This document shows positions 16,026 through 22,458 of a DNA stretch of 37,514 bases, piece after piece; position 1 is the first letter of the stretch; each line of letters opens with the position of its first letter. This DNA is from a virus, in the IMG/VR virus record IMGVR_UViG_3300047551_000808, positions 1 to 37,514 of that record; one strand, written 5' to 3'. Both the position numbers and the translations under genes were made by a program. The notes under the pieces were generated by a model that saw nothing but the letters and a program-made list of their open reading frames with translations, was not told where the DNA came from and did not search any database.

Positions 16026-16055
16026 ACGTTAACAGACTAACAAACACAATGTCAA
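16026..16055 (-). promoter_or_regulatory. putative promoter for the minus-strand early operon
   Basis: On the minus strand a perfect TTGACA (16055-16050) is followed after 17 bases by TTAACG, or after 18 by TAACGT, in the -10 position. The -10 is poor against TATAAT, but the same TTGACA-N18-TAACGTA layout occurs at 25260. It precedes the first operon gene (start 15970) by about 50 bases. Confidence 0.55.
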
Positions 16056-16111
16056 CACATCATGCAATTATTTTTTTTAATCGAAAACAAACTATTCATA
16101 GCATTTAGTGC

Positions 16112-16127
16112 TAGTACACTGGTACTA
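16112..16127. promoter_or_regulatory. inverted repeat next to DnaA boxes
   Basis: TAGTAC ACTG GTACTA is a perfect 6-4-6 inverted repeat ending 5 bases before the first DnaA box. It has the same arm and spacer lengths as the repeat at 16004 but a different sequence. It may bind an initiator or a regulator. Confidence 0.45.
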
Positions 16128-16132
16128 ACTGC

Positions 16133-16319
16133 TGTGGATAACTATGTGGATAACTATGGGATAACCTGGGGTAAGTGATCAGGTCTTGGGTCCTACCTAT
16201 ATAAATATATCTATAGGGTTTCATATAGCCTATAGTTGGTCTATATCTAGATGGTAACCTATAGCCTATGTATCTCTTAAATCCTAATAGTTACATTGAT
16301 CTATAGTGCCTGTGGAAAA
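16133..16319. other. putative replication origin with DnaA boxes and AT-rich unwinding region
   Basis: Two perfect DnaA boxes (TGTGGATAA, reverse of TTATCCACA) lie at 16133-16141 and 16145-16153, exactly 12 bases apart, followed by a degenerate third (ATGGGATAA, 16156). A further box of the TTTTCCACA type (TGTGGAAAA) is at 16311-16319. Between them is an AT-rich stretch (16195-16306) with four CTATAG hexamers, the expected place for strand opening. Phase spacing of boxes beside AT-rich DNA is the arrangement of DnaA-dependent origins. The phage carries no recognisable polymerase, primase or helicase, so use of host replication proteins fits. No convincing gene lies in 15971-16610. Confidence 0.6.
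16211..16306. repeat. CTATAG cluster 1
   Basis: The palindromic hexamer CTATAG occurs at 16211, 16230, 16259 and 16301, inside AT-rich DNA next to the DnaA boxes. A second cluster lies at 17824-18033. I noticed none elsewhere in the window by eye. Confidence 0.7.
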
Positions 16320-16564
16320 GTCAAACCGATTCGCAAAATCTCGCCATGTCACGCCAGCACTGATTGCCAAACCTATTATTTTTTTCTTGCCATGCTTTAA
16401 TACATTGGAGCAATTACTAACTTATGAATTTAATAAACGACTCGCAATATATTGGAAAACCGGCAGGCAGGCACCAGGCAAGCGCCCAGGATGTGCCCCA
16501 GGGCTTGCCAGGATCGCGCCCAGGGCGTTAAAAAAGAGCGCCCAGGGGGTAGGCTAGGGGCAAT

Positions 16565-16592
16565 AAAAAAAGAGCGCCGGAGCGCCCTTTTT
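16565..16592 (-). terminator. terminator after the 45-aa membrane protein / ardC transcript
   Basis: On the minus strand a GC-rich stem (GGGCGC TCCG GCGCTC, one mismatch) is followed by seven T residues. On the plus strand the same hairpin is followed by five T residues, so it may stop transcription both ways. It separates the leftward 16.6-17.7 kb transcript from the origin region. Confidence 0.75.
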
Positions 16593-16610
16593 AATGTGCC
16601 GGGATTGTTT

Positions 16611-16748
16611 CTAGAATCCGGCGATCGTTCCCAGGATCATTACTAGCCAAACCAGGGCGTAAAGCCCGAACGCTCCCAGGATCGCCACCAGGTAGAAAAA
16701 AGCGCCGCCCTCATTCATTCGATCATCAAACGTTTTACGCTGTCTCAT
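16611..16748 (-). CDS. small membrane protein (45 aa)
   Basis: The ATG at 16748 follows GAAAGGG. The peptide begins with a charged N-terminus (MRQRKTFDDRMNEGG) and then runs into one long hydrophobic segment, AFFYLVAILGAFGLYALVWL continuing VMILGTIAGF, long enough for one long or two short membrane helices. It is followed by a terminator and preceded by the antirestriction gene in the same direction. Function unknown; two-helix membrane peptides near immunity or antirestriction genes could affect superinfection. Confidence 0.7.
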   Translation of the reverse strand: MRQRKTFDDRMNEGGAFFYLVAILGAFGLYALVWLVMILGTIAGF

Positions 16749-16825
16749 GTTTTACCCTTTCGTTAAGAATGGCACCCAATGCGTGCCCCAGTGCCCCCGG
16801 ATCGCCAGGGGCACCAGGTCAGGCA

Positions 16826-17707
16826 CTAGGCGGCGATCTTCTCGCCCTCGCTCTCTTCCCTGGCGGCAGGCACCAGGTAATCAAGCGCTTTTTGTGCCTG
16901 GGCGCTGGCGCTTAGAATGAATTTTTTATCATTGCGGAGCGCTTTTAACCAGGATTGAATATAACCGGCGTGCCGCAGGTCCCCGTCAATTCCCAGGTGA
17001 GCGCATAGCATGGCGGCACCCAATTCCGCGCACAATTCCTCGTAAGCGTAGCCCTCTGATCCAAACCGGGCAGGCGTTAAGCGCTTTAGGCGCTTTTCGT
17101 GCCCTGTCGCGTGTACGCTCTCATGCAATAAAGTGGCGTGATAATTCGCGGCATCCGGGAAAGCGGCAGGCGGCGGCATCACAATGGCATCAGTGCTAGG
17201 GCGATAAAATGCCTGGTCCCCGGCATGTGTTAAGCCCCCGGATAAGCCCAGGCGCTCCACAATCGCCAGGACGTCGGCGCTTGTGTCAAATGCTGGCGCT
17301 GGCGTCTCAGGCAATGGGGGGAGTGTTAAGCCCTCGCATTGCTCCACGTTAAAAACCCAGTAATGCTTGATAAACGCATAGGCGCTTGTCACGCTCTCGC
17401 CGTTTTCGCCGGTAGTCTCTTTTTTGTGTACGTTCCAGTAAACCACTGGCGTGCCCTTTTCGCCTGGTTTCACATTGCCGCCCAGGGCTTGCGCTTGCTT
17501 GAATGTGACAAACCAAGGCATCGCGCAGGGTTGCATCCCTAGCCAAAAATGGTTAATGCCGCGATAGATCGTGCCGCTTGCCGGGTTATATGGCATCCCG
17601 GCACCTGGCGCTTGTTTCAGAGTACGCCAGGGTTTAACCCAGGGCGTCGCGCCTTTCTCTAGTTCGCTGATGATTCGATCGGTAATTGTTTGTGCAATGT
17701 CTAACAT
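16826..17707 (-). CDS. ArdC-like antirestriction protein (ssDNA-binding plus zincin domain)
   Basis: The 293-residue protein has the two-domain layout of ArdC/TraC-type proteins. Residues 1-125 match the N-terminal single-strand DNA-binding domain: ITDRIISELEKGATPWVKPW, NPASGTIYRGINHFWL, then GEKGTPVVYW. Residues 145-290 hold a metallopeptidase-like domain with HESVH (H195, E196, H199) and the downstream acidic helix YAYEELCAELGAA. ArdC proteins enter with plasmid or phage DNA and protect it from host restriction endonucleases. The gene has its own promoter-like element (17762-17790), and its DNA is CCAGG-rich like the flanking intergenic regions. This points to acquisition from a plasmid as one unit. 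All zinc-site residues are present. Confidence 0.85.
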   Translation of the reverse strand: MLDIAQTITDRIISELEKGATPWVKPWRTLKQAPGAGMPYNPASGTIYRGINHFWLGMQPCAMPWFVTFKQAQALGGNVKPGEKGTPVVYWNVHKKETTGENGESVTSAYAFIKHYWVFNVEQCEGLTLPPLPETPAPAFDTSADVLAIVERLGLSGGLTHAGDQAFYRPSTDAIVMPPPAAFPDAANYHATLLHESVHATGHEKRLKRLTPARFGSEGYAYEELCAELGAAMLCAHLGIDGDLRHAGYIQSWLKALRNDKKFILSASAQAQKALDYLVPAAREESEGEKIAA

Positions 17708-17761
17708 GTTAAGCCCCTTTCAGTGTTTAGGATGTGCCATATATTTATATATGACATTCAC

Positions 17762-17790
17762 AGTATAGGGACGTTAAGACGTTAAAACAA
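17762..17790 (-). promoter_or_regulatory. putative promoter of the ardC-like gene
   Basis: On the minus strand, TTGTTT (17790-17785), a 17-base spacer, and TATACT (17767-17762) form a good sigma70-type promoter 55 bases before the ATG at 17707. The spacer is filled by two tandem TTAACGTC copies, an ideal position for a repressor site. Confidence 0.65.
17770..17785. repeat. tandem 8-bp direct repeat in promoter spacer
   Basis: GACGTTAA is repeated exactly twice head to tail (17770-17777, 17778-17785). It reads TTAACGTC TTAACGTC on the strand of the ardC-like promoter, between its -35 and -10. Confidence 0.75.
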
Positions 17791-17823
17791 GCCCCATATA
17801 TATATATAGACTATGATATTTAT

Positions 17824-18033
17824 CTATAGGGATATGGGTATCTATAGGTATAGACTATAGGACGCATGGGGGCGAATGGATATAGATTGCCTATTCTCGC
17901 GCCCCCGTCGATCTATAAAAACTATTGGGGGTTCCTGGGGTATGGCATGTGGCGATCTATAGACAATCACCAGGGTGCCCCCTATACGCTCCCAGGCATG
18001 GGGTATGGCATGGGTAGGGTATGGCACCTATAG
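17824..18033. repeat. CTATAG cluster 2 in divergent intergenic region
   Basis: CTATAG occurs at 17824, 17842, 17855, 17957 and 18028. The region also has long TATATA runs (17733-17815). No convincing gene lies between 17708 and 18251; short open frames on both strands there have no supporting ribosome sites or composition. Confidence 0.7.
17938..18026. repeat. iteron-like GGGTATGGCA repeats
   Basis: Three copies of GGGTATGGCA occur at 17938, 18001 and 18017 (the first two extend to GGGTATGGCAT). They alternate with CTATAG and five CCAGG sites (17970-18081). Directly repeated 10-mers in an intergenic control region resemble replication iterons or a regulator array. Confidence 0.6.
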
Positions 18034-18196
18034 GCACCAGGTAGGGCACCAGGGCGCAATGATCGCCGGGTATGTGCCAGGGCAGGACGGGCACCGGCGC
18101 GAGTGTGACCACGAATGGGTTTCGCACTCGGCATTTGCGCGCCCCATTTCGCTCCCCGCCCCAAGGAAAAATCGTCTTTCCCAAACAACGCACACA

Positions 18197-18224
18197 TTGC
18201 GCAACGGTTTGTATATGTTATAGT
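18197..18224 (+). promoter_or_regulatory. putative promoter of the rightward operon
   Basis: TTGCGC, 16 bases, TATAGT with a TGT directly before the -10 give a sigma70-like promoter. It lies 28 bases before the first plus-strand gene (18252), after a long non-coding region. Confidence 0.6.
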
Positions 18225-18251
18225 GCGCATAGATTCACTGATGAGGTTTAT

Positions 18252-18371
18252 ATGGACGATGTGTTGAATGTGTTTCTTATATTCTTAGCACTATCAGGAG
18301 GTTTAGCGTGGTTGATAGTGTTTGCGTTATTGTTTTTTTATTGGCTGTGTCAATTGCCCCCAAGGGACTGA
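18252..18371 (+). CDS. small membrane protein (39 aa)
   Basis: The ATG at 18252 is preceded by GATGAGG. Almost the whole peptide is hydrophobic: VFLIFLALSGGLAWLIVFAL, then LFFYWLCQL, ending PPRD. It probably forms two short or one long membrane helix. It is the first gene after the rightward promoter. No family is recognised; it is distinct in sequence from the 45-residue membrane protein at 16611. Confidence 0.65.
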   Translation: MDDVLNVFLIFLALSGGLAWLIVFALLFFYWLCQLPPRD

Positions 18372-18383
18372 AAGGAGAAATGG

Positions 18384-18596
18384 ATGTACGAGATTACGAA
18401 GGCGGTACCGATACCTGCGGAGAAGGTGAAGCACAACTACCCGTATGAGCAATTGCAGGTAGGGGAGAGTTTTCATGTGCCTGGCGGCAATATGAATGTG
18501 CTATGCAATTACAACCGTACACGCGGTAAGAAACTAGAGCGCAAATTCGTGTGCCGCAAAGAAAACGACGGGATCAGAGTGTGGAGGATTGCATGA
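18384..18596 (+). CDS. small conserved phage protein of unknown function (70 aa)
   Basis: The gene follows GAAAGGAGAAATGG and encodes MYEITKAVPIPAEKVKHNYP, then YEQLQVGESFHVP, a short basic middle and a GIRVWRIA end. The pattern of an N-terminal P-x-P, Y-P-(Y/F), VG-SF and a C-terminal RVWR is one I associate with a small, widespread phage family of unknown role. It is probably a compact beta domain. Its stop overlaps the next ATG (ATGA). Confidence 0.75.
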   Translation: MYEITKAVPIPAEKVKHNYPYEQLQVGESFHVPGGNMNVLCNYNRTRGKKLERKFVCRKENDGIRVWRIA

Positions 18597-18757
18597 GCGC
18601 GACGGATGAACTGGTGCCCACTGCAAAACTGCGCTTTGTCGAGAAAGACGGAAAGAAGATTCTTCAGCAATGGTGGAGTAACGCGCCCCTGGTCAAGATG
18701 GGTCCAGCCCACATGATCAAGGGCGAATGGCGCGACGTGCCAGTGGAGAAGGAGTGA
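18593..18757 (+). CDS. hypothetical 54-aa protein
   Basis: I chose ATG 18593, coupled by ATGA to the previous gene and preceded by GTGGAGG. The peptide MSATDELVPTAKLRFVEKDG and KILQQWWSN looks like a small beta-rich domain. No function can be assigned. It ends in a one-base overlap with the next micropeptide (stop 18755-18757, ATG 18757). Confidence 0.65.
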   Translation: MSATDELVPTAKLRFVEKDGKKILQQWWSNAPLVKMGPAHMIKGEWRDVPVEKE

Positions 18758-18831
18758 TGGAAATGATTGCGGGGGACAAATGGTATTTGCTTTTACTCGC
18801 GATCTTTTTGGTGATTTGGACCTGGGAGTAA
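18757..18831 (+). CDS. membrane micropeptide (24 aa)
   Basis: This short frame starts on the last base of the preceding stop after GAGAAGGAG, a very good ribosome site. It encodes MEMIAGDKWYLLLLAIFLVI and ends in WTWE: one compact hydrophobic helix with acidic ends. The next gene begins 3 bases after its stop. Coupling on both sides supports translation. Function unknown. Confidence 0.6.
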   Translation: MEMIAGDKWYLLLLAIFLVIWTWE

Positions 18832-18833
18832 CG

Positions 18834-19037
18834 ATGAGCCTGGAAAAAGTGAACGGAGCGCCTACGGCGCTTGCAGCCGAAGACGCCAAGAAGGACTACA
18901 TGGCGCGGGTGTACAAGATGAGCCATGCCGAACTGTTCCATGAACTGATGCGGGTGCATACGGCAAGTGCGCAGATGATCAATGAACTTCAAGCGCAATT
19001 GGCTGCCAAGGAAGAGGCGGAGAAAAATGAACCTTGA
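18834..19037 (+). CDS. helical hypothetical protein (67 aa)
   Basis: I chose ATG 18834, three bases after the micropeptide stop; GGGAG lies just upstream. The protein is helical, and residues 38-64 could form a coiled coil (ELMRVHTASAQMINELQAQL). It overlaps the oxygenase gene by 11 bases. No family recognised. Confidence 0.65.
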   Translation: MSLEKVNGAPTALAAEDAKKDYMARVYKMSHAELFHELMRVHTASAQMINELQAQLAAKEEAEKNEP

Positions 19038-19638
19038 ACTGCTCTTTCCAACGCCGGTGGCGTTCTTTGATCTTGGCTTTGAACTGGTTGAGGAAGAAAA
19101 GGCATTCTTGCTAGACCTGGAAAGGCGACCCAATGAAGGAAATCAATCATCGGTAGATAACTACCTACTAGACAAGCCTGAACTGGTCCGTATATCTGAT
19201 CGTGTTCAAGAGTGTATTGATGAGTATGTGAATGACGTATGGAAAGCGGACATTGAAGCCTACGTTACCCAGTCCTGGTTGAACTGGACTAAGCCTGGGC
19301 AGTGGCATCACAAGCATGCGCACCCTAACAGCCTGTATTCCGGCGTGCTTTATATCGACGTTGAAAACGACCGTGATCGGATTTCGTTTTACCAGGACGG
19401 TTATCAGCAATTAAAGCCCAGGTACAAAGAATGGAACCGGTGGAACTCTTCGTCTTGGTGGCTTCCGGTTAAGACCGGATCAATTATTTTGTTTCCTTCA
19501 AGCCTAACGCACATGGTTGAAACCGTGCCAGGTGAAGTAATTGGCAAGGAACGCATAAGCCTAGCCTTTAACACATTTGCAAAACAGATTGGAGATAACA
19601 AAGACCTGACTGAATTAGTGCCGAGGCATTTTTCCTAA
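19027..19638 (+). CDS. 2OG-Fe(II) dioxygenase, PF13759-like (203 aa)
   Basis: The ATG at 19027 follows GGCGGAG. The double-stranded beta-helix residues fit the putative 2OG-Fe(II) oxygenase family found widely in aquatic phages: SWLNWTKPGQWHHKHAHPNS with candidate metal ligands H97 and H99, SGVLYI, the distal His in GSIILFPSSLTHMVE (H162), and the 2-oxoglutarate-binding Arg in ERISLAFN (R176). Such enzymes hydroxylate a protein or small molecule using oxygen and 2-oxoglutarate; phage substrates are unknown. The N-terminus (LLFPTPVAFFDLG) is also typical. The gene precedes a methyltransferase and could act with it. Confidence 0.85.
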   Translation: MNLELLFPTPVAFFDLGFELVEEEKAFLLDLERRPNEGNQSSVDNYLLDKPELVRISDRVQECIDEYVNDVWKADIEAYVTQSWLNWTKPGQWHHKHAHPNSLYSGVLYIDVENDRDRISFYQDGYQQLKPRYKEWNRWNSSSWWLPVKTGSIILFPSSLTHMVETVPGEVIGKERISLAFNTFAKQIGDNKDLTELVPRHFS

Positions 19639-19647
19639 CGAGTGCCT

Positions 19648-19932
19648 ATGACCGACGGGGGGTTATTTGATGAAAGGCTGAAATGCCGTGCTTGTGGACA
19701 AGTCCATGAGCATGCCAAGATCGTTCGCCTCCCCGACGGTAGAGAGGTAGGCAACTACAGCGAAGAGTCGCGGCGCTGGCATGAAGCGGCTTGGGTGTTA
19801 AAGCGGTATCGAAGCAAACGCACGCGCTTGGAATACTTGAGCGCGGTTGAGGATAAAAGAGGCACGCAGGCTAGAAATGAACTGCGTGAAGAAATGTTGA
19901 GAGTTTGGAACTGGAAAAAAGGGGCGCAATGA
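19648..19932 (+). CDS. hypothetical protein with short zinc-binding motif (94 aa)
   Basis: The ATG is at 19648 (a GTG at 19642 is an alternative; ribosome site is weak). An N-terminal CRACGQVHEH could bind zinc together with another subunit. The rest is charged and helical (SEESRRWHEAAWVLKRYRSK). The function is unknown. The gene ends 4 bases inside the methyltransferase gene and lies two genes before the terminase; it could be a terminase-associated protein, but I see no clear HTH. Confidence 0.65.
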   Translation: MTDGGLFDERLKCRACGQVHEHAKIVRLPDGREVGNYSEESRRWHEAAWVLKRYRSKRTRLEYLSAVEDKRGTQARNELREEMLRVWNWKKGAQ

Positions 19933-20708
19933 ACATACTGAATACGAGACACGGGCAACTGATGGTCCGACGTGGACCTGATCTCATAAGCAATCACTTG
20001 GTCCAGTTAGGAGAGTACGAGTGGCAGGTGGTTGAACTATGCCGCTTGCTGGCTGGTCCGTTTGATGAGGGCGTGGTGTTTGACATTGGTGCCAACATGG
20101 GCACGGTCACAGTCCCACTAGCCAAGGCGTTTCCTCATTACAAGTTTATTTCCTACGAGCCACAGTTACATGTGTTCTACCAACTCTGCGGCAATGTGGC
20201 GCTTAACGATCTAACCAACGTTGAAGTGCGTAACAGGGCACTAGGAAGCGACTATAAAAACTTTTGGATTGATATGCCTGACTACGCAACCAACGGCAAC
20301 ATTGGTGCCTGGTCTATGTCAGAGTTTGTGCGCGAAAACAGCCATGAGGCGCGTGCTGGTGGCGCAAAGCAATATGTCCGCCAGGATGTTTTGAACGACG
20401 TGCATTGCGAGGTGCCGGTGCGCCTGATCAAAATGGACGTGGAAGGCATGGAACTGGACATTCTCAAGGGAGCCAATTACTTTCTGCAAGAGCATAAGTA
20501 TCCGCCCCTGGTCTATGAATGCTGGAAGCAGTTTGAGTGGTACCAGCCTACGGCTGCCGAATTGGAAGAGTGCGTATGCGGCATGGGCTATGACACCTAC
20601 CACTTGGGCAACACCATCGTGGCGCTGCACCCTGACAACCCATTAAAAGTCGTAGTAAAAGAAGAGGACGGCAACGTGCGTTTTGAGGTACCCCGTGATG
20701 CAATTTGA
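19929..20708 (+). CDS. FkbM-family SAM-dependent methyltransferase (259 aa)
   Basis: I chose ATG 19929 after AAAAAAGGGGCG. The class I methyltransferase SAM site is visible at residues 50-59 (VFDIGANMGT) with an acidic residue at the end of strand 2 (SYEP). The FkbM signature IKMDVEGMELDIL is at 167-179. FkbM enzymes O-methylate sugars or other small groups. In phages they often accompany glycan or nucleotide modification. It overlaps the terminase gene by 11 bases, so it is expressed with DNA packaging genes. Together with the oxygenase upstream it forms a small modification set whose target is unknown. Confidence 0.85.
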   Translation: MNILNTRHGQLMVRRGPDLISNHLVQLGEYEWQVVELCRLLAGPFDEGVVFDIGANMGTVTVPLAKAFPHYKFISYEPQLHVFYQLCGNVALNDLTNVEVRNRALGSDYKNFWIDMPDYATNGNIGAWSMSEFVRENSHEARAGGAKQYVRQDVLNDVHCEVPVRLIKMDVEGMELDILKGANYFLQEHKYPPLVYECWKQFEWYQPTAAELEECVCGMGYDTYHLGNTIVALHPDNPLKVVVKEEDGNVRFEVPRDAI

Positions 20709-22458
20709 CCGCGCTAAGTTTTATCACTTCTGCAAGCAGTTAAAGATTGAAACCAAAGAGCAGGGCATGCGTGTCCTGGGCAATCAATTGCTTGGTACGC
20801 AAACCTACGTCATGGACGAGGTGGCGCGTGGTTTAGCAGAAGACAAACATTTTTTCGTCGTACTGAAAGGTCGTCAGTTAGGTATTACGACAATATCGCT
20901 TGCGCTTGATCTGTACTGGCACTTTATTCACCCAGGTATGCAGGGAACCCTGACTACCGATACCGAAGAAAACCGTGAGCAATTTCGATCAACGCTGCAA
21001 ATGTACATGGATGGACTCCCCAAAGAGTACAAAATTCCTCTCATGTCCCATAACCGAAATCAAATGGTCCTGCGAAATCGCAGCCGACTGTTCTACCAAG
21101 TGGCAGGGATACGGGCAAAAGGAGGGCTTGGACGAGGAAAAGGTATTACCTTCTTGCATGGTACTGAAACGTCTTCTTGGGGTGACGAAGAAGGCTTGGC
21201 TTCTCTCTTAGCGTCACTGGCGGAAACAAACCCGCTGCGTTACTACATGTTTGAGTCCACAGCGCGTGGCTTCAACATGTTTCACGACATGTGGACCACT
21301 GCAAAACGCGCCCGAACCCAAAAAGCAATTTTTGTTGGCTGGTGGCGCAACCAGTTTTACTCCGCTGATCCCGACTCGGACATTTACAAGGTGTACTGGG
21401 ACGGGAAACTTTCTCCGGAAGAGAAAGAGTGGACCAAAGACATTAAGAAAATTTACAACTACGAGGTCAACTCACGTCAGATTGCCTGGTGGCGTTGGAA
21501 ATTGTTTGAGGGTTTGAAAGACGACGGACTGATGTACCAGGAATTTCCGCCGACGGAAGACTATGCGTTCGTAATGACGGGCACTTCTTTCTTCAGCACG
21601 GCGCGTTGCACCGACGCAATGAAGGCTGCAAAGAAACTTCCTTTCCTTTCTTATCGTTTTTCGATGGGAGCCAACTTCCAAGACACCCAATTGATCCAGT
21701 CCACTGAGCGTTTGGCGACCATGAAGATATGGGAAGAGCCGGTTTCCAGTGCGTATTACGTTATTGGCGCTGATCCAGCCTACGGATCAAGCGATTGGGC
21801 GGACCGATTCTGCATCCAAGTGTACCGCTGCTACGCCGATGGCATTGATCAGGTGGCTGAATTTGCCACTTCCGAATTAAACACCTATCAATTTGCCTGG
21901 ATTATTTGCTACTTGGCTGGCGCTTATACCAATTCCACGTTGAACTTGGAGGTCAATGGTCCTGGTCAAGCCGTGATTAACGAAATGCGCAACCTAAAAC
22001 GCCAGGCAACAGCCCTGCCAGGCAGCGATGCGCGTGAATTAACCAATGTTTTAAGCCACATGCAGCACTATTTGTGGCGTCGTAATGACTCTTTTGGTAT
22101 CTCAAACAGCATTGGATGGGTCACAACGCACTCATCCAAGGAGCGAATGATGAATTATCTGAAGGATTATTTCGAGCGCGGCATGCTAAACGTCTATTCG
22201 ACCGAGTGTATTGATGAAATGAAAGGCATTGTGCGCGATCAAGGCTCGATTGCCGCGATGGGAAGGGCGAAAGATGACCGAGTAATGGCTTCAGCCCTGG
22301 CTGCCGCTGCTTTTGCAGAGCAAGTACAGCCTAGATTGATCCAAATGCGCCTGACTAGAGAGAAAAAACAGGTCCAAGACGCCGAAAGTGAGGGTAGTGG
22401 GCAGGTTCAGGTGCAAAAACAGGTCAGTAACTACCTTAAAGCACTGGGGTTCCAATGA
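20698..22458 (+). CDS. terL: terminase large subunit
   Basis: This 586-residue protein is the packaging motor ATPase and headful or cos nuclease. The N-terminal ATPase has a deviant Walker A at residues 57-64 (KGRQLGIT, with Ile where the P-loop Lys is usual and a Lys placed at the motif start) and a P22-like Walker B region FLHGTETSSW (acidic E157). The coupling-type FESTARGFN follows. The RNase H-like nuclease starts at YYVIGADPAYG (D359), with later acidic residues in LNLEVNGPGQ and KDDRVMASALAAAAF. Start ATG 20698 is chosen over 20683 by its GAGG site. It is followed by a coupled 132-residue gene and the portal. Confidence 0.9.
   Translation: MQFDRAKFYHFCKQLKIETKEQGMRVLGNQLLGTQTYVMDEVARGLAEDKHFFVVLKGRQLGITTISLALDLYWHFIHPGMQGTLTTDTEENREQFRSTLQMYMDGLPKEYKIPLMSHNRNQMVLRNRSRLFYQVAGIRAKGGLGRGKGITFLHGTETSSWGDEEGLASLLASLAETNPLRYYMFESTARGFNMFHDMWTTAKRARTQKAIFVGWWRNQFYSADPDSDIYKVYWDGKLSPEEKEWTKDIKKIYNYEVNSRQIAWWRWKLFEGLKDDGLMYQEFPPTEDYAFVMTGTSFFSTARCTDAMKAAKKLPFLSYRFSMGANFQDTQLIQSTERLATMKIWEEPVSSAYYVIGADPAYGSSDWADRFCIQVYRCYADGIDQVAEFATSELNTYQFAWIICYLAGAYTNSTLNLEVNGPGQAVINEMRNLKRQATALPGSDARELTNVLSHMQHYLWRRNDSFGISNSIGWVTTHSSKERMMNYLKDYFERGMLNVYSTECIDEMKGIVRDQGSIAAMGRAKDDRVMASALAAAAFAEQVQPRLIQMRLTREKKQVQDAESEGSGQVQVQKQVSNYLKALGFQ

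Larger units (their letters stand above)
16474..16818. repeat. CCAGG-rich stretch
   Basis: Twelve CCAGG pentamers lie in 345 bases on the plus strand (16474, 16486, 16498, 16508, 16520, 16542, 16631, 16652, 16676, 16688, 16805, 16814) with no CCTGG between them. Often the context is GCGCCCAGG or GCACCAGG. Chance would give less than one. The stretch covers intergenic DNA and the 45-residue gene and borders the antirestriction gene. Confidence 0.75.

Noticed and set aside
16306-16646. Two plus-strand open frames (16306-16557 and 16452-16646)
   Set aside because: No ribosome site, Pro/Gly/Ala-rich translation caused by the CCAGG repeats, and overlap with a terminator on the other strand.
18099-18130. 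Hairpin CGAGTG...CACTCG before the rightward promoter
   Set aside because: Six-base arms with a 19-base loop and no T-run; too weak to call a terminator or operator.
17842-18230. Several short open frames on both strands in the divergent intergenic region
   Set aside because: They lack ribosome sites, overlap each other, and their translations reflect repeat sequence. The region is better read as regulatory.
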